Shown piece after piece: positions 16,768 through 26,540 of a stretch of DNA of 64,000 nt (the first letter of the stretch is position 1; every line of letters begins with the position of its first letter). The notes below the pieces were generated by a model. The model was not told the origin of the DNA and searched no databases. It saw only the letters and a program-made list of their open reading frames with translations. Where the stretch lies: assembly GCA_014338005.1 (NCBI GenBank), contig QUBZ01000008.1, positions 1 to 64,000 of the forward strand. Direction: 5' to 3'. This DNA comes from Chloroflexota bacterium (lineage in GTDB: Bacteria; Chloroflexota; Anaerolineae; Aggregatilineales; Phototrophicaceae). The position numbers and the translations under genes are program-made.

Positions 16768-18807
16768 TTACACCGGCGCCGGTTCGGGTGCAGGGGCGCG
16801 CCGGGCAACATCCAGCAGCAGCCCTTCGATCTGCGCCAGCACCTGCTCGTTGCTAAAGACCGTGCCGCTGATGGCGCCCGCCGGGCAGGCCGCCACACAA
16901 GTGCCGCAGCCCTGGCACAGCGCCGGGTTGATCTCCGTCACCATGCGGTCTTCGTGGAAGATGATGGCGTTAAACGGACACAGGCCGTTGCAGATGCGGC
17001 AGCCGGAACACTTGCTTTCGTCCACGCTGGCGCGCACCGGCTCCAGCGCGATTTCGTGCTGCTGGATGCGCGCCAGTACGCGCGCCGCCGCCGCCGCGCC
17101 CTGGGCGACCGTAGAGGGAATATCCTTCGGCCCCTGCGCGCAACCGGCCACAAAAACGCCTTCCGTCATGGTGGCAACCGGGTCGAGTTTGGGGTGTTTT
17201 TCGATAATCCAGCCGTCGGCGCTGCACGAGATGCCGAAGCGGTGGGCGACTTCTTTGGCGTCGTGGCGCGGCTCCAACCCCACCGACAGCACCACCATAT
17301 CCACCGGAATACGGCGCTGTTTGCCCGCCAGCGTGTCCTCCACCTGGATAATCAGCTTACCTTCCTCGCCGGGCAGCCGGGCGGCGTCGGTCACTTCGGC
17401 TACGCGCCCCCGGATGAGGATCGCGCCGTCGTCCAGCACGCGCTGGTAAAACTCGTCGTAGGCTTTGGCGGTGGTGCGGATGTCTATGTAGAAGTTGTAG
17501 ACGGTCGCGCCGGTGCGCTCGCGCACCAGATGGGCAAACTTGAGGCTTTGCATACAGCAGATGGCCGAGCAGTAGTTGTTGAAGTTGCGGTCACGGCTAC
17601 CGGCGCAGTGGATGATGCCGACCGTCTGCGGCTGCGTCACGCCGTCGCGCAGGACGATCTGCCCGTTGGTCGGCCCGGCGGCGTTGCTCAGGCGTTCAAA
17701 TTCCAGACTGGTAAACACGTTCGCCAGCCGCCCGTAGCCGTACTGGCCGATGCGCCGCGCGTCCAGGATGTCGAAGCCGGTCGCCAGGATGATATTGCCG
17801 ACCTGGACCGTCAGCAGCTCGTCGGTCTGCTCGAAGTCTATGGCCTCGGTGGGGCATAACTTCTCGCAGGCGCGGCAGGTTCCTTTCTGGAAGTAAGTGC
17901 AGTTTTCCCGGTCAATCACCGGGTATTTTGGCACGGCCTGGGGGAAGGGCGTATAAACAGCCTTGCGGTAGCCCAGCCCGGCCTCAAAGACCTCATCAAT
18001 CACTTTTTTAGGGCATTTTTCCTGGCAGATGCCGCAGCCGGTACACAGGTCTTCCTTGATGTAACGCGCTTTTTTCCTGATGGTGACGGTGAAGTTGCCC
18101 ACGTAACCCTGCACTTCCATAACTTCGCTCCACGTCAGCAGCGTAATATTGGGATGCGTGCCGACCGACACCATACGCGGCGTGAGGATGCAGGCCGCGC
18201 AGTCCATCGTCGGGAAGGTTTTGTCGAACTGCGCCATATGGCCGCCGATGGACGGCTCGCGCTCCACCAGATAGACCGGGAAACCGGCATCGGCGATTTC
18301 TAAGGCGGCCTGGATGCCGGCGATGCCGCCGCCGACCACCAGCGTGGCCGGGTGAATCGGCACGCGCAGCGGCTCTAGCGGCGCGTGCCAGACCACGCGC
18401 TCTACGCCGCCGGAGATGATGGCTTTGGCTTTTTCGGTGGCGGCTTTTTTGTCGGTATGCACCCAGGATGCCTGCTCGCGGATGGAAACCAGCTCGCACA
18501 GGTAGGGGTTTAAGCCGGCGCGCTGGCAGGCGATACGGAAGGTCTGCTCGTGCAGGTGCGGCGAGCAGGCCGCCACCACCACGCGCGTCAGCCCCAGTTC
18601 CTGGATGTCTTTTTCGATCAATTCCTGGCCGAGGCTGGAACACATAAATTTATAGTCGCGGGCGACCACCACGCCGCGATGGTTGAGGTGTTCTGCCGCC
18701 CACAGCGCAACGGCCTCCACGTCAATCGTGCCGGCGATATTGCTGCCGCAGTGACAAACATAAACGCCGATGCGCTCCTGTCCGGTGTGTCCGTTATGTT
18801 GGGTCAT
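16768..18807 (-). CDS. hdrA: HdrA-like electron-bifurcating flavoprotein
   Basis: HdrA carries the FAD that splits electron pairs between ferredoxin and a disulfide or other acceptor. The 679-residue product has an N-terminal CHCG (C18, C20) domain, the FAD Rossmann loop VVGGGIAGIQAAL near residue 156, ferredoxin-type motifs LCTGCGICQEKCPKK and a TCRACEKLC cluster in the middle, and two 4Fe4S sites at the C-terminus (KCSGCRICNGLCP, LCQGCGTCVAACP). Gene order hdrC-hdrB-hdrA-mvhD-mvhG-mvhA implies one cytosolic complex. CoM-S-S-CoB itself is unlikely in a bacterium, so the physiological acceptor is unknown. Confidence 0.92.
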   Translation of the reverse strand: MTQHNGHTGQERIGVYVCHCGSNIAGTIDVEAVALWAAEHLNHRGVVVARDYKFMCSSLGQELIEKDIQELGLTRVVVAACSPHLHEQTFRIACQRAGLNPYLCELVSIREQASWVHTDKKAATEKAKAIISGGVERVVWHAPLEPLRVPIHPATLVVGGGIAGIQAALEIADAGFPVYLVEREPSIGGHMAQFDKTFPTMDCAACILTPRMVSVGTHPNITLLTWSEVMEVQGYVGNFTVTIRKKARYIKEDLCTGCGICQEKCPKKVIDEVFEAGLGYRKAVYTPFPQAVPKYPVIDRENCTYFQKGTCRACEKLCPTEAIDFEQTDELLTVQVGNIILATGFDILDARRIGQYGYGRLANVFTSLEFERLSNAAGPTNGQIVLRDGVTQPQTVGIIHCAGSRDRNFNNYCSAICCMQSLKFAHLVRERTGATVYNFYIDIRTTAKAYDEFYQRVLDDGAILIRGRVAEVTDAARLPGEEGKLIIQVEDTLAGKQRRIPVDMVVLSVGLEPRHDAKEVAHRFGISCSADGWIIEKHPKLDPVATMTEGVFVAGCAQGPKDIPSTVAQGAAAAARVLARIQQHEIALEPVRASVDESKCSGCRICNGLCPFNAIIFHEDRMVTEINPALCQGCGTCVAACPAGAISGTVFSNEQVLAQIEGLLLDVARRAPAPEPAPV

Positions 18808-19808
18808 TCGTCCGCCTCCTTGCTGCCGGGCATCCGGGGCATGGGCAAACCGGAGTCCTTTTTCTTGCGCCGGGGTTGTTCGCCCACCGTCACCGTTTCG
18901 GGTTCAGCCGCCGGCAGTTCGATGCCGATGCGGCTGAGGGCCGGTCGTGGGTCTACAAACTCCTTACCCAGGCCCAGGGCCTCCGCCTCCAGGCCGAACG
19001 CCAGGCCCATCAACTGCGTGAAGTAGATAATCGGCACGTGGTAATCGGTGCGGAAGTAGCGGTTCATCTCGGCCTGATAGGCGTCCAGGTTCAGCTGGCA
19101 CATCGGGCAGAGCGTCACCATGATGTCGGCGTGGTACTCCGCCGCCCCGTGAATCAGCCGCCGGATGAGTTCGTAAGCCGACGCCTGGTTGATCTGCGTC
19201 ATGTGGCCGCCGCAGCAGTGCGTTTTCATTGGGAAATCAATCACTTCCGCGCCCAGGGCTTTCAACAGCCGGTCGAGCGCCAGCGGGTGTTCGACGTTAT
19301 CCCAGCGGTTGTCGCGGTCAGGCCGCGCGATCATGCAGCCGTAATACGGCGCGACGCGCAGCCCCTTGAGCGGGCGCACGACTTTGGCCCGCACCGCCTC
19401 GATGCCCAGGTCATTAACGATGATGTCCAGCAGGTGGCGCACCTTCACCGTGCCGGGTGTGTAGTGCAAGCCGCCGGCATCCAGCGCCGTGTTCACCTGC
19501 TGGGCCAGGTGAGCGTCCTGCCGCATGTAGCTGTCGGTTTTCGCCAGGTTCAGGTAGCAGGCGCTGCACGCGGCCATCACCGTATGCGTGCCGTTCACCT
19601 GCCGGGCGGCCAGCGCCAGGTTGCGCCCCACCAGGGCATAAGCGGCCACATGATGCACGGCCACGTATTCGGTCGCGCCGCAGCAGTTCCAGTCCTCGAT
19701 TTCTTCCAGTTCCAGGCCGATCATCTCGCGGATCGCCAGCAGCGAGTCCATGTACGGGCGCGCTGTGCGCTGGAGCGAGCAGCCCGGATAAAACAGATAT
19801 TTGTTCAT
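18804..19808 (-). CDS. hdrB: HdrB-like heterodisulfide reductase subunit
   Basis: HdrB holds the noncubane FeS clusters that reduce the disulfide substrate. The 334-residue protein contains two CCG-domain motifs, first PGCS...NCCGA...CSACY and second YGCM...HCCGG...CPMC, so both cluster sites are intact. A Lys/Arg-rich low-complexity tail (about 300-334) extends beyond the usual end. It overlaps hdrC by one base (TGATG) and hdrA by four. Intact catalytic cysteines argue for a real disulfide-type reductase rather than a remnant. Confidence 0.92.
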   Translation of the reverse strand: MNKYLFYPGCSLQRTARPYMDSLLAIREMIGLELEEIEDWNCCGATEYVAVHHVAAYALVGRNLALAARQVNGTHTVMAACSACYLNLAKTDSYMRQDAHLAQQVNTALDAGGLHYTPGTVKVRHLLDIIVNDLGIEAVRAKVVRPLKGLRVAPYYGCMIARPDRDNRWDNVEHPLALDRLLKALGAEVIDFPMKTHCCGGHMTQINQASAYELIRRLIHGAAEYHADIMVTLCPMCQLNLDAYQAEMNRYFRTDYHVPIIYFTQLMGLAFGLEAEALGLGKEFVDPRPALSRIGIELPAAEPETVTVGEQPRRKKKDSGLPMPRMPGSKEADE

Positions 19809-20407
19809 CAGGTCGCCTCCAGTTCGATAGCCCGGTTGAGAATGGCCTGAAGCTGCTCGATTTTTTCAATGCGCTGGGGCGTCAGGTCCATACGCCCTTT
19901 GGTGAGCATCCCCAGGCCGAACGGCACCATCGAGGGCAGCTGCAGCGGGCGGTGTCTGAGGTTGTGGCGAGTCGCCAGGCCGAATTCAAAGCTGCGCCCG
20001 AAGTTTTCGATGTACCCGATGAAGGTCTGCGAAAAGTCCGGCGCGGTTGAATCGTCGTACAGTTTTTCCCGGATCGCCATCCGTTTGAGCGTGTACATCA
20101 CGTCGGTGATATGCACTTCCTGCGGGCAGCGGACGGTGCAGTAATAACAGGAAACGCAGTACCAGGGGGTGTTGCTGCGTAACACCGCCTCGCGCATATC
20201 CGCCCGGATCATGGCGAAAATCTGCCGGGGCGTGTGATCCATGTCCGCCGCCGACGGGCAGGAGCCCCCGCACGTACCACATTGTATACACATCTGGAGG
20301 CGCGAATCGCCAGGCGTAGCGTCCATAACTTCTTTGAGGAAGCTGCCGGGGACGAATGGAGGCGGCGAAGCAGCTTGATGAGCAGGCAGGTTTTGCTGTT
20401 CGGTCAA
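19808..20407 (-). CDS. hdrC: HdrC-like iron-sulfur subunit
   Basis: The 199-residue ferredoxin-like protein shuttles electrons from HdrA to HdrB. Two 4Fe4S motifs are visible, CIQCGTCGGSCP near residues 40-51 and CVSCYYCTVRCP near 84-95. There is no membrane segment, so this is the soluble HdrC of HdrABC and not the DsrM/HdrE-linked type. It is the first gene of the operon, with a strong GGAGGTGA ribosome-binding site upstream of ATG 20407 and a long 298-base leader region. Confidence 0.92.
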   Translation of the reverse strand: MTEQQNLPAHQAASPPPFVPGSFLKEVMDATPGDSRLQMCIQCGTCGGSCPSAADMDHTPRQIFAMIRADMREAVLRSNTPWYCVSCYYCTVRCPQEVHITDVMYTLKRMAIREKLYDDSTAPDFSQTFIGYIENFGRSFEFGLATRHNLRHRPLQLPSMVPFGLGMLTKGRMDLTPQRIEKIEQLQAILNRAIELEAT

Positions 20408-20705
20408 AGGTCACCTCCTCGAAGCAACGAAGGTAAAAGTTGTTAAAGATGGCTCAGAAATGTCTCCTTTTACTCCTTTTACTGCTGCGCAGCCCTGTAA
20501 AAAACAAAAGCTGAAAGCAGCGAAAGCTAACTTTCAGCAGATGTGATGAGTCTGGGTTGTGTTCCGCTGCTTCAGCGCGGTTTAACAATGATTTAGTGTT
20601 TAAATATTAATTTGATTTTATGGTGGAACAAGTCTATCTAAAGCCGCAAGTGTAAAAAATCACCAATCCGCCGCGCATTTGTCATGACAGCCACCGGGGA
20701 ACGGT
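20408..20705 (-). promoter_or_regulatory. Leader region of the hdr-mvh operon
   Basis: The 298-base stretch is clearly more AT-rich than its surroundings and holds no gene. A possible promoter on the minus strand is TTGTTC (plus 20626-20631), 16-base spacer, TAATAT (20604-20609). Between it and hdrC there is an 8-bp hairpin, GCTGAAAG/CTTTCAGC (20510-20538), in what would be a 5' leader of about 190 bases. No clear FNR or Rex box was found. Confidence 0.4.
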
Positions 20706-21473
20706 TCACGTCCGCAAATAGGCCGCCCCGAATAAATCCACGATGCCGCCGGTCAGGTAATCTGTGCCGTCGGAAGCTAAAAAGGCGACTGTGCAGGCCA
20801 CTTCTTCCGGCCTGCATACCCGCCCCAGAGGGCTTTGCTGCTGGATGGCGGCCCAGGCCGGGCTGTTTTTGTCGTTGGTCGCCATATCCGTTTCGACCAC
20901 ACCCGGCGCGACCGCGTAAACGCCGATGCCGTAGGGAGCCAGCGCCTGCGCCAGCGTCTGGCTGAAGGCGTTCAGCCCGGCTTTGCTGGCGGCGTAAGCC
21001 GGGGCTTCCGGTTTACCCCGGAAGGCCGTCCGCGACGAGATGTTGATGATCTTGCCGCCGCCCTGCCGCATCATATGGTGGGCGGCGCAGTAGGATGCGT
21101 TGGCCGCGCCGACCAGGTTGGTAGTCAGGATGCGCGCCCAGGCGGCCTGCCAGGCCGTATAGTCCACGTCCGGTAGAGGGTGTTCCTCGAAAATTCCGGC
21201 ATTGTTGACCAGCACGTTCAATCGCCCGAACGTTTCGATCACCTCGTCCACCATGCGCCGCACAGCATCCGCGTCGGTGATGTCGGCCTGCGTGATGACG
21301 TGGCCGCTGCCGGGCAGCAGGGTTAGCGTCTGTTCGGCGGCCCGGCGATTGACGCCGTAATGCACCGCCACACGCCCGCCGCGCCGCGCGAACTCCAGCG
21401 CGCAGGCCCGCCCAATACCCCGCGACGCGCCGGTGATAAGAATCGTTTTATCGGCGAAATCCGGCTGAACCAT
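20706..21473 (-). CDS. SDR-family oxidoreductase
   Basis: The 255-residue NAD(P)-dependent short-chain dehydrogenase has cofactor loop TGASRGIG at 14-21, NNAG near 90, catalytic Ser147, and Tyr160 with Lys164 in YAASK. It resembles 3-oxoacyl-ACP reductase (FabG) and sugar dehydrogenases; the position at the end of a sugar-acid uptake and aldolase operon favours a role on a sugar or sugar acid. It starts one base after the stop of the upstream aldolase gene, so it is surely cotranscribed. Confidence 0.88.
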   Translation of the reverse strand: MVQPDFADKTILITGASRGIGRACALEFARRGGRVAVHYGVNRRAAEQTLTLLPGSGHVITQADITDADAVRRMVDEVIETFGRLNVLVNNAGIFEEHPLPDVDYTAWQAAWARILTTNLVGAANASYCAAHHMMRQGGGKIINISSRTAFRGKPEAPAYAASKAGLNAFSQTLAQALAPYGIGVYAVAPGVVETDMATNDKNSPAWAAIQQQSPLGRVCRPEEVACTVAFLASDGTDYLTGGIVDLFGAAYLRT

Positions 21474-21474
21474 C

Positions 21475-22377
21475 TCAAACCCGCTCCATAAGCCCTATGG
21501 CGTAATCAATCAGTTCGTCGGCGATGCGCGCGTGAACGGCGTCGAACGGCAGAATCGGCTCGCGGACGCGCGGGGTGCGGTAAATGCCCTGCCGGTGCAG
21601 CAGCCGTTTAAAGAAGTGAATCGAAAGATCGAGATGCTGGTTGGAAAACGCCAGCACCGGCAGCAGCCGGTAAAATGACTGCTGCGCGTCCTGGCGCTGC
21701 CCGGCGGCGTACAGCCGGTAGATGCGCGTGTACAGCCGGTGCAGCCCGGTCGGCATCAGCGTATGCACGCCGCGATCCAGCGCCTCGATCATCTGCGTCA
21801 CCGCCCAGCCGCCGGCGACATGCAGCCGCCCGCCGGTGGCCGCCAGCACCTCGGAATATTTGACGCCGGCGGGGACGACTTCGATTTTGATGGATTGGAA
21901 ACATTCCACCGTTTCAAACAGCCGGACGATCAGCGGGACCGGTAGGCCGTACCCCTGGAAATCCCAGTCCTGGAGCATCAAAAAACCCGGACGCAGCGCC
22001 GCCAGCGCCCGCACCTGGGCGATATAATCGGCGTCGCCGGCATACGGAATGCTGGCAAGCACACCGTCGCAGCCCAGGTCAATGAGCGTCCGCGCATGAT
22101 TTTCGCGCGCGCGGGCGTCCGCCGCCGACGCGCCGCCGATCACCACCGCGCGCCCGCCCACCGCCTCGACCGTCGTTTTGACGATCTGCCGGCGTTCTTC
22201 GAGGCTGAGTTTATCCACCTCGCTCGCCATCGCCGGCGCCAGAAAGCCCGTTACCCCGGCCTCCAGCGCCAGCGCGATATTGTTCTGGAGCGACTCGACA
22301 TCCAGGCGGTCATCATCGCTAAAGGGCGTGTTGAGAACCGTGACGATGCCGCGCAGCCGGGCGATCAGACCGGCCAT
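21475..22377 (-). CDS. DapA-superfamily aldolase, atypical active site
   Basis: A 300-residue TIM-barrel protein of the dihydrodipicolinate synthase/N-acetylneuraminate lyase superfamily. The Schiff-base lysine is retained (K164 in SIKIE), but the usual YNxP tyrosine loop is replaced by LQDWDFQGYG near 135-143, and the GTTGE substrate loop by APAMASE. The chemistry therefore probably differs from a standard pyruvate aldolase. It overlaps the upstream permease stop by one base (TGATG). A second, canonical family member lies at 25635-26540 in the same cluster. Confidence 0.8.
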   Translation of the reverse strand: MAGLIARLRGIVTVLNTPFSDDDRLDVESLQNNIALALEAGVTGFLAPAMASEVDKLSLEERRQIVKTTVEAVGGRAVVIGGASAADARARENHARTLIDLGCDGVLASIPYAGDADYIAQVRALAALRPGFLMLQDWDFQGYGLPVPLIVRLFETVECFQSIKIEVVPAGVKYSEVLAATGGRLHVAGGWAVTQMIEALDRGVHTLMPTGLHRLYTRIYRLYAAGQRQDAQQSFYRLLPVLAFSNQHLDLSIHFFKRLLHRQGIYRTPRVREPILPFDAVHARIADELIDYAIGLMERV

Positions 22378-23216
22378 CAGCCTTTAATCCCGGTGCGCGA
22401 AATGCCTTCGATGAAATACCGCTGTAAAATCACAAAAATAATGATGGGCGGCAGCGCCGCGAACACCGCGCCCGCCATAGACTGGCCGATGCTCATCTGT
22501 CCCTGAACCATGCCGGCGCGCAGGCTTAAAAACTGCGCGATGCCAACCGGCAGCGTCCGCACCGAATCGCTGCGGGTGACGATCAGCGGCCAGAAGAAGC
22601 TGTTCCAGGTGGATAAAAAGGTGATGATGGCGACCGCCGTCAGCGCGGGGCGCGCCAGCGGCAGCACCACCGACCAGAATACCCGGAAGGCGCTGGCCCC
22701 GTCCACGCGCGCGGCTTCTTCCAGTTCGCCCGGTATGCTCAGGAAAAACTGCCGCATCAAAAAAACGCCGGTCACATTCGCGCCCACCGGCAGAATCAAC
22801 GCCCAGTACGTATCCGTCAGCCCCAGGCGCGAGAACAGGATGAACAGCGGCACAACGGTGATCTGGATGGGGACAAACAGCATGGACAGGACGATCATAA
22901 ACAGAAGGCCGCGCCCGCGAAATTCCATCCGCGCGAAGGCATAGCCCGCCATCGAGTCCAGCACCAGCACCAGCAGTGTAGCCGCCGTCGCGGTGAACAG
23001 GCTGTTAAACAGCCACTGCATCATGGGGTAATTCTGGACGATGGCCTGAAAGTGTTCGACGGTGAAGTTCTGGGGAATCCAGCGAATCTGGGTGGTGATG
23101 ATTTCCCGCTCCGGTTTGATGGAGGTGGAAAGCATCCACAGCGCCGGCGCCAGCACCAGCGCCACCACGACCGCCAGCAGCACGTACCAGGCCGCCCGCG
23201 ATATTGTTCTGGACAT
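22377..23216 (-). CDS. ABC sugar transporter permease (MalG-like)
   Basis: The 279-residue inner-membrane subunit has six predicted segments and the EAA loop at [23 protein letters not shown], which docks on the ATPase. MalG/CUT1-type features include the long periplasmic loop after the first helix and a PxxxxxG-type C-terminus ([12 protein letters not shown]). It abuts the second permease with no gap. No ATPase gene is nearby, so a shared MsmK-type ATPase encoded elsewhere is likely. Confidence 0.88.
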   Translation of the reverse strand: MSRTISRAAWYVLLAVVVALVLAPALWMLSTSIKPEREIITTQIRWIPQNFTVEHFQAIVQNYPMMQWLFNSLFTATAATLLVLVLDSMAGYAFARMEFRGRGLLFMIVLSMLFVPIQITVVPLFILFSRLGLTDTYWALILPVGANVTGVFLMRQFFLSIPGELEEAARVDGASAFRVFWSVVLPLARPALTAVAIITFLSTWNSFFWPLIVTRSDSVRTLPVGIAQFLSLRAGMVQGQMSIGQSMAGAVFAALPPIIIFVILQRYFIEGISRTGIKG

Positions 23217-24149
23217 TTATTCCACCCCTTTCAGCCCGCGCCGGTAGCCGCGAATCTGGAAAAAAGCGACGATCACCAGGATGCCGAACAGGATGAGCGC
23301 GACCGCCGAGCCGTAGCCGAACTTTTGGAACTGGAACGACGTGGTATAGATGTACTGCACCAGCGTCAGGGTGGCCGTACCCGGCCCGCCGGAGGTCATC
23401 ACGTAGACCTGATCGAAAACCTGAAACGAATTAATGATCGTCAGCATCAACACCAGGAAGGTAGTGGGGGCCAGCAGCGGCAGCGTGACAAACCGGAACA
23501 CCCCCCAGGCGCGCGCGCCGTCAATGCGCGCCGCTTCGTACAGCTCGTGCGGAATATCTTGCAGCCCGGCCAGGAACAGCACCATATCGTAACCCACCGT
23601 CCACCAGACGGTAGTCAGGATGATGCCGTACATGGCCGTACTCTCGCTGACCAGCCAGGGAACGTTGGCGATGCCGAAAAAGTTCAGGTACACATTCAGC
23701 AGGCCGAAATCCTTGTCCAGAATCCACGTCCACAATACGCCGACGACGGTAGACATAATCACATAGGGCATAAACACGACCACCCGCCCTACCGCGCGCC
23801 CGCGCCGAGGCTGGTTGAGGAACAGCGCCAGCGCCAGGCTGAGGACGATCAGCGTTGGCACGGTGAGCAGAACAAAAAAGACGGTATTCTGAAAGGCATC
23901 CCCCAAGCGCGGGTCGCGGGCCATGGCCTCGAAATTGGCGAAGCCGACAAACCGGGGCGTGCCGACGGCCTGCCAGTTGGTGAACGCGATGCCCAACCCG
24001 GCCAGCGATGGCCCCAGCCGGAACAGGACGAAAAACACCAGATACGGCAAAATGAAATAATAGGGGGTCAGGGATGGTCGTCGTTTGGGCGCGAGTCCCG
24101 CCAGGGCTGCGTAACTGCCGGACTCGGCGGTGCGGGGTAATATACGCAT
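23217..24149 (-). CDS. ABC sugar transporter permease (MalF/UgpA-like)
   Basis: The 310-residue membrane subunit partners the downstream MalG-like protein. The first helix (about 30-50) carries the [18 protein letters not shown] pattern of CUT1 permeases, and the EAA loop reads [26 protein letters not shown] 24149 is preferred because GAGGGA lies 8 bases upstream; a start 12 codons earlier has no ribosome-binding site. A strong hairpin separates it from the binding-protein gene upstream. Confidence 0.88.
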   Translation of the reverse strand: MRILPRTAESGSYAALAGLAPKRRPSLTPYYFILPYLVFFVLFRLGPSLAGLGIAFTNWQAVGTPRFVGFANFEAMARDPRLGDAFQNTVFFVLLTVPTLIVLSLALALFLNQPRRGRAVGRVVVFMPYVIMSTVVGVLWTWILDKDFGLLNVYLNFFGIANVPWLVSESTAMYGIILTTVWWTVGYDMVLFLAGLQDIPHELYEAARIDGARAWGVFRFVTLPLLAPTTFLVLMLTIINSFQVFDQVYVMTSGGPGTATLTLVQYIYTTSFQFQKFGYGSAVALILFGILVIVAFFQIRGYRRGLKGVE

Positions 24150-24200
24150 AACACATTTCCCTCGTAACGCTCTGCCGCGCCTCACATCCGTCTGCCGGTT

Positions 24201-24231
24201 TGCCCCCTCCGGGCGCGTGCCGGAGGGGGCA
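24201..24231 (-). other. Intercistronic hairpin after the binding-protein gene
   Basis: TGCCCCCTCCGG and CCGGAGGGGGCA form a perfect 12-bp stem around a 7-base loop in the 105-base gap between the solute-binding-protein gene and its permease genes. There is no T-run. Such hairpins after malE-type genes stabilise the upstream mRNA and allow more binding protein than permease to be made. Confidence 0.7.
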
Positions 24232-24254
24232 GGTGTGAGGAGGATGCACGGACT

Positions 24255-25541
24255 TTACGGGATAGAGAGAATGGCCGTAATGGCATCGCAGGCATTCTGG
24301 ACTTCGGTGCGGATGTCCGCCTTCTCCAGGATGATGCGCTGTCCCATCACCATCATCGGCGTGGGGGCGTTGGAGGCGAAAATTTCCGAAAACTTCGGGA
24401 TATTCGGCAGCAGCACCTGGTTGGGCAGCATGTCTACAAACGCCTGACGACCGGGCAGTTCCTTAAATTCTTCAGAGGCGATCAGGTCATTGCGGATCGG
24501 AAGCTGGCCGGATGCCAGCCAGTCGAACGAGTTCGCGGCCAGCCATTCGACGAACGCCAGCGCCTCATCCCGCTTGGTGGGGTCGGCGAAAGTCGGCAGG
24601 GTGAAGTTGTGGCCGCTGCCCCAGACCGCCGCTTTATCAAAAATCGTCGGATACGGCGCGGTCGCCCAGCGCAGCCCTTCGGCTTCTGCCGCGATCATGG
24701 CCGGAATCTGCCAGGGGCCGTCAACCAGCATGGCCGTGCGCCCGGTGATGAAGTCGCGGGCATAGTCGGTCTGGCCCTGGGGCGCGGCGTAATGCACATA
24801 AACCAAATCCTGAAGCCACTGCCAGGCCTGGACGGCTTTGTCTATGTCCATCGCGCAGGCCGTCGCATCTTCATTGAGGAGCTGCCCGCCGAGCTGGTTG
24901 TAAAGCGCGTACCACTGGTAAAAGCCGTGATGGTTGGTATGCATGTTGATGGCATACTGGACGATATTGGCCGGGTCAAAACCCTCGTCGCCGGGGTGTT
25001 TGCCGGCGGCGTCCACCGTCAGCAGACGCGCGGCGGCCAAAAATTCTTCGGCGTTGGTGGGCGGCGCTTCGATTCCGGCGGCCTCAAATAGGTCAAGATT
25101 GTAGTACAGGCCGTGAATGCCCAGGTCGAACGGCAGCGCCCACATCTGGCCGTTGTAGAACTGCAATTCCCACGCCTTCGATACGTAAGCATCCTTCTGG
25201 AACACCTCGGAGGCCGCCACGATGTCATCCACCGGCTCAATCAGACCCAGGTTGATGAACATGGCGGTTTCCTGCGGGTGCATCGCCATAATATCCGGCG
25301 ACTCGCCGGCGCTGGCAGCGGCGATGAAAGCGTCAAACAGCGGCGACCAGGCCTGAACGGTCAGGTTAACCTGCACGCCGGGATGTTCGGCGTTGTAGCG
25401 GTCTACCAACTGCTGCATGATCGCGCCGTCCGGGCCGGTCCAGCCGCCCCAGAATTCCAGGGTGACGACATCCTGCGCGTTGAGCGCCATGACGCCGGTC
25501 AGCAGCGCCACCAGTAGAAGCATCAAACTCAGTTTTCGCAT
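24255..25541 (-). CDS. ABC transporter extracellular sugar-binding protein
   Basis: The 428-residue secreted family 1 solute-binding protein has signal peptide 1-22, probable cleavage at ALNA/QD and no lipobox Cys. The mature start [15 protein letters not shown] and the [17 protein letters not shown] region are typical of CUT1 binding proteins. Lack of a lipid anchor is unusual for a cell without an outer membrane, so retention may depend on the permeases or on an S-layer. Its ligand is unknown; aldolases, a sialidase-like enzyme and an IclR regulator in the cluster suggest a sugar acid or glycan fragment. Confidence 0.88.
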   Translation of the reverse strand: MRKLSLMLLLVALLTGVMALNAQDVVTLEFWGGWTGPDGAIMQQLVDRYNAEHPGVQVNLTVQAWSPLFDAFIAAASAGESPDIMAMHPQETAMFINLGLIEPVDDIVAASEVFQKDAYVSKAWELQFYNGQMWALPFDLGIHGLYYNLDLFEAAGIEAPPTNAEEFLAAARLLTVDAAGKHPGDEGFDPANIVQYAINMHTNHHGFYQWYALYNQLGGQLLNEDATACAMDIDKAVQAWQWLQDLVYVHYAAPQGQTDYARDFITGRTAMLVDGPWQIPAMIAAEAEGLRWATAPYPTIFDKAAVWGSGHNFTLPTFADPTKRDEALAFVEWLAANSFDWLASGQLPIRNDLIASEEFKELPGRQAFVDMLPNQVLLPNIPKFSEIFASNAPTPMMVMGQRIILEKADIRTEVQNACDAITAILSIP

Positions 25542-25634
25542 GACAATTTCCTCACTTCACTCATTAAAATACCGTATCGAAGTAATTTTGATGGACAGCC
25601 GATTTCAGCCGGTAACGCTCCTCCTTTCCCTGCC

Positions 25635-26540
25635 TCAGGCAGATGCCGGCATCACATTCAGGGCGCAAAGCGCCTGCCAGCAGGCTTCGATGCGCGCCGC
25701 CGCCGCGCGGCGCAGGGGCAGGCGCACATCCCCAATGGGGACGCCGCGCCGGGCGCACATGGCTTTAAACAGGGACAGGTCGGCTCCGTCGCCCAGGGTT
25801 TGCCGCACCGCATCCAGTTGGGCTTGCAGCGCGCGCGCCGCCGCCAGATCGCCGTTTTTGGCTGTCGTCAGGATGCCGACGACCAGTTCCGGCACGAAGT
25901 TGGCATTGCCGGAGACGCAGGCATCCAGGCCGACCGCCTGCCCGGCCATAATCAGGCCGTCCGGCCCGCTGGCCGTGTTGAACTGGCCGTCCTGCAAAGA
26001 GCGGCAGGCAAACAGGGTCGCCAGCGACCCGCTGCTGTCCTTGAGGCCGGTAATGTTCGGCAGCGCCGCCAGTTTAAAGACCAGTTCGGTCGAGAGGTTA
26101 TTGGGGGTGACGCCGGGATTGTTATACAGATAAACCGGAAAATCCGGGACGGCCTGGGCGACCGCCTCAAAATGTTCGTACAGGGCATCGTCGCTGAGGG
26201 TGTAAAAATAGGGCGGGACGACCGCCGCCGCGTCCGCGCCCACGTCGCGCGCGTGGCGGGTCAGCGTGATGGTTTCGGCGGTGGTGATCGCGCCGGTATG
26301 GACGATAACCGGCACACGCCGGCCGGTATGCCGGATAACCCATTCGGCGGCCTGCTGGCGCTCCGCCGTCGTCAGCAGCGGGCCTTCGCCGGTTGTGCCA
26401 AACGGGAACAGGCCGGCGATTCCGCGCGCGATCAAAAAGTCCACCAGCGCCGCGATCCCGCGTTCGTCCACCCGGCCATCGTCGGTGAACGGGGTTAACA
26501 TCGGCACGATCACGCCCATGATTTTGAGTCGAGTCATCAT
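25635..26540 (-). CDS. DapA/NanA-superfamily aldolase
   Basis: The 301-residue TIM-barrel lyase has a full active site: GTTGEG at 48-53, Tyr139 in YLYNNPG and Schiff-base Lys167 in GLKDSSG. Members include dihydrodipicolinate synthase, N-acetylneuraminate lyase and 2-keto-3-deoxy-aldonate aldolases. Operon context with a sugar importer and a BNR enzyme favours a catabolic keto-acid aldolase over lysine synthesis. It overlaps the upstream BNR gene by four bases and is separated from the binding-protein gene by 93 bases. Confidence 0.87.
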   Translation of the reverse strand: MMTRLKIMGVIVPMLTPFTDDGRVDERGIAALVDFLIARGIAGLFPFGTTGEGPLLTTAERQQAAEWVIRHTGRRVPVIVHTGAITTAETITLTRHARDVGADAAAVVPPYFYTLSDDALYEHFEAVAQAVPDFPVYLYNNPGVTPNNLSTELVFKLAALPNITGLKDSSGSLATLFACRSLQDGQFNTASGPDGLIMAGQAVGLDACVSGNANFVPELVVGILTTAKNGDLAAARALQAQLDAVRQTLGDGADLSLFKAMCARRGVPIGDVRLPLRRAAAARIEACWQALCALNVMPASA

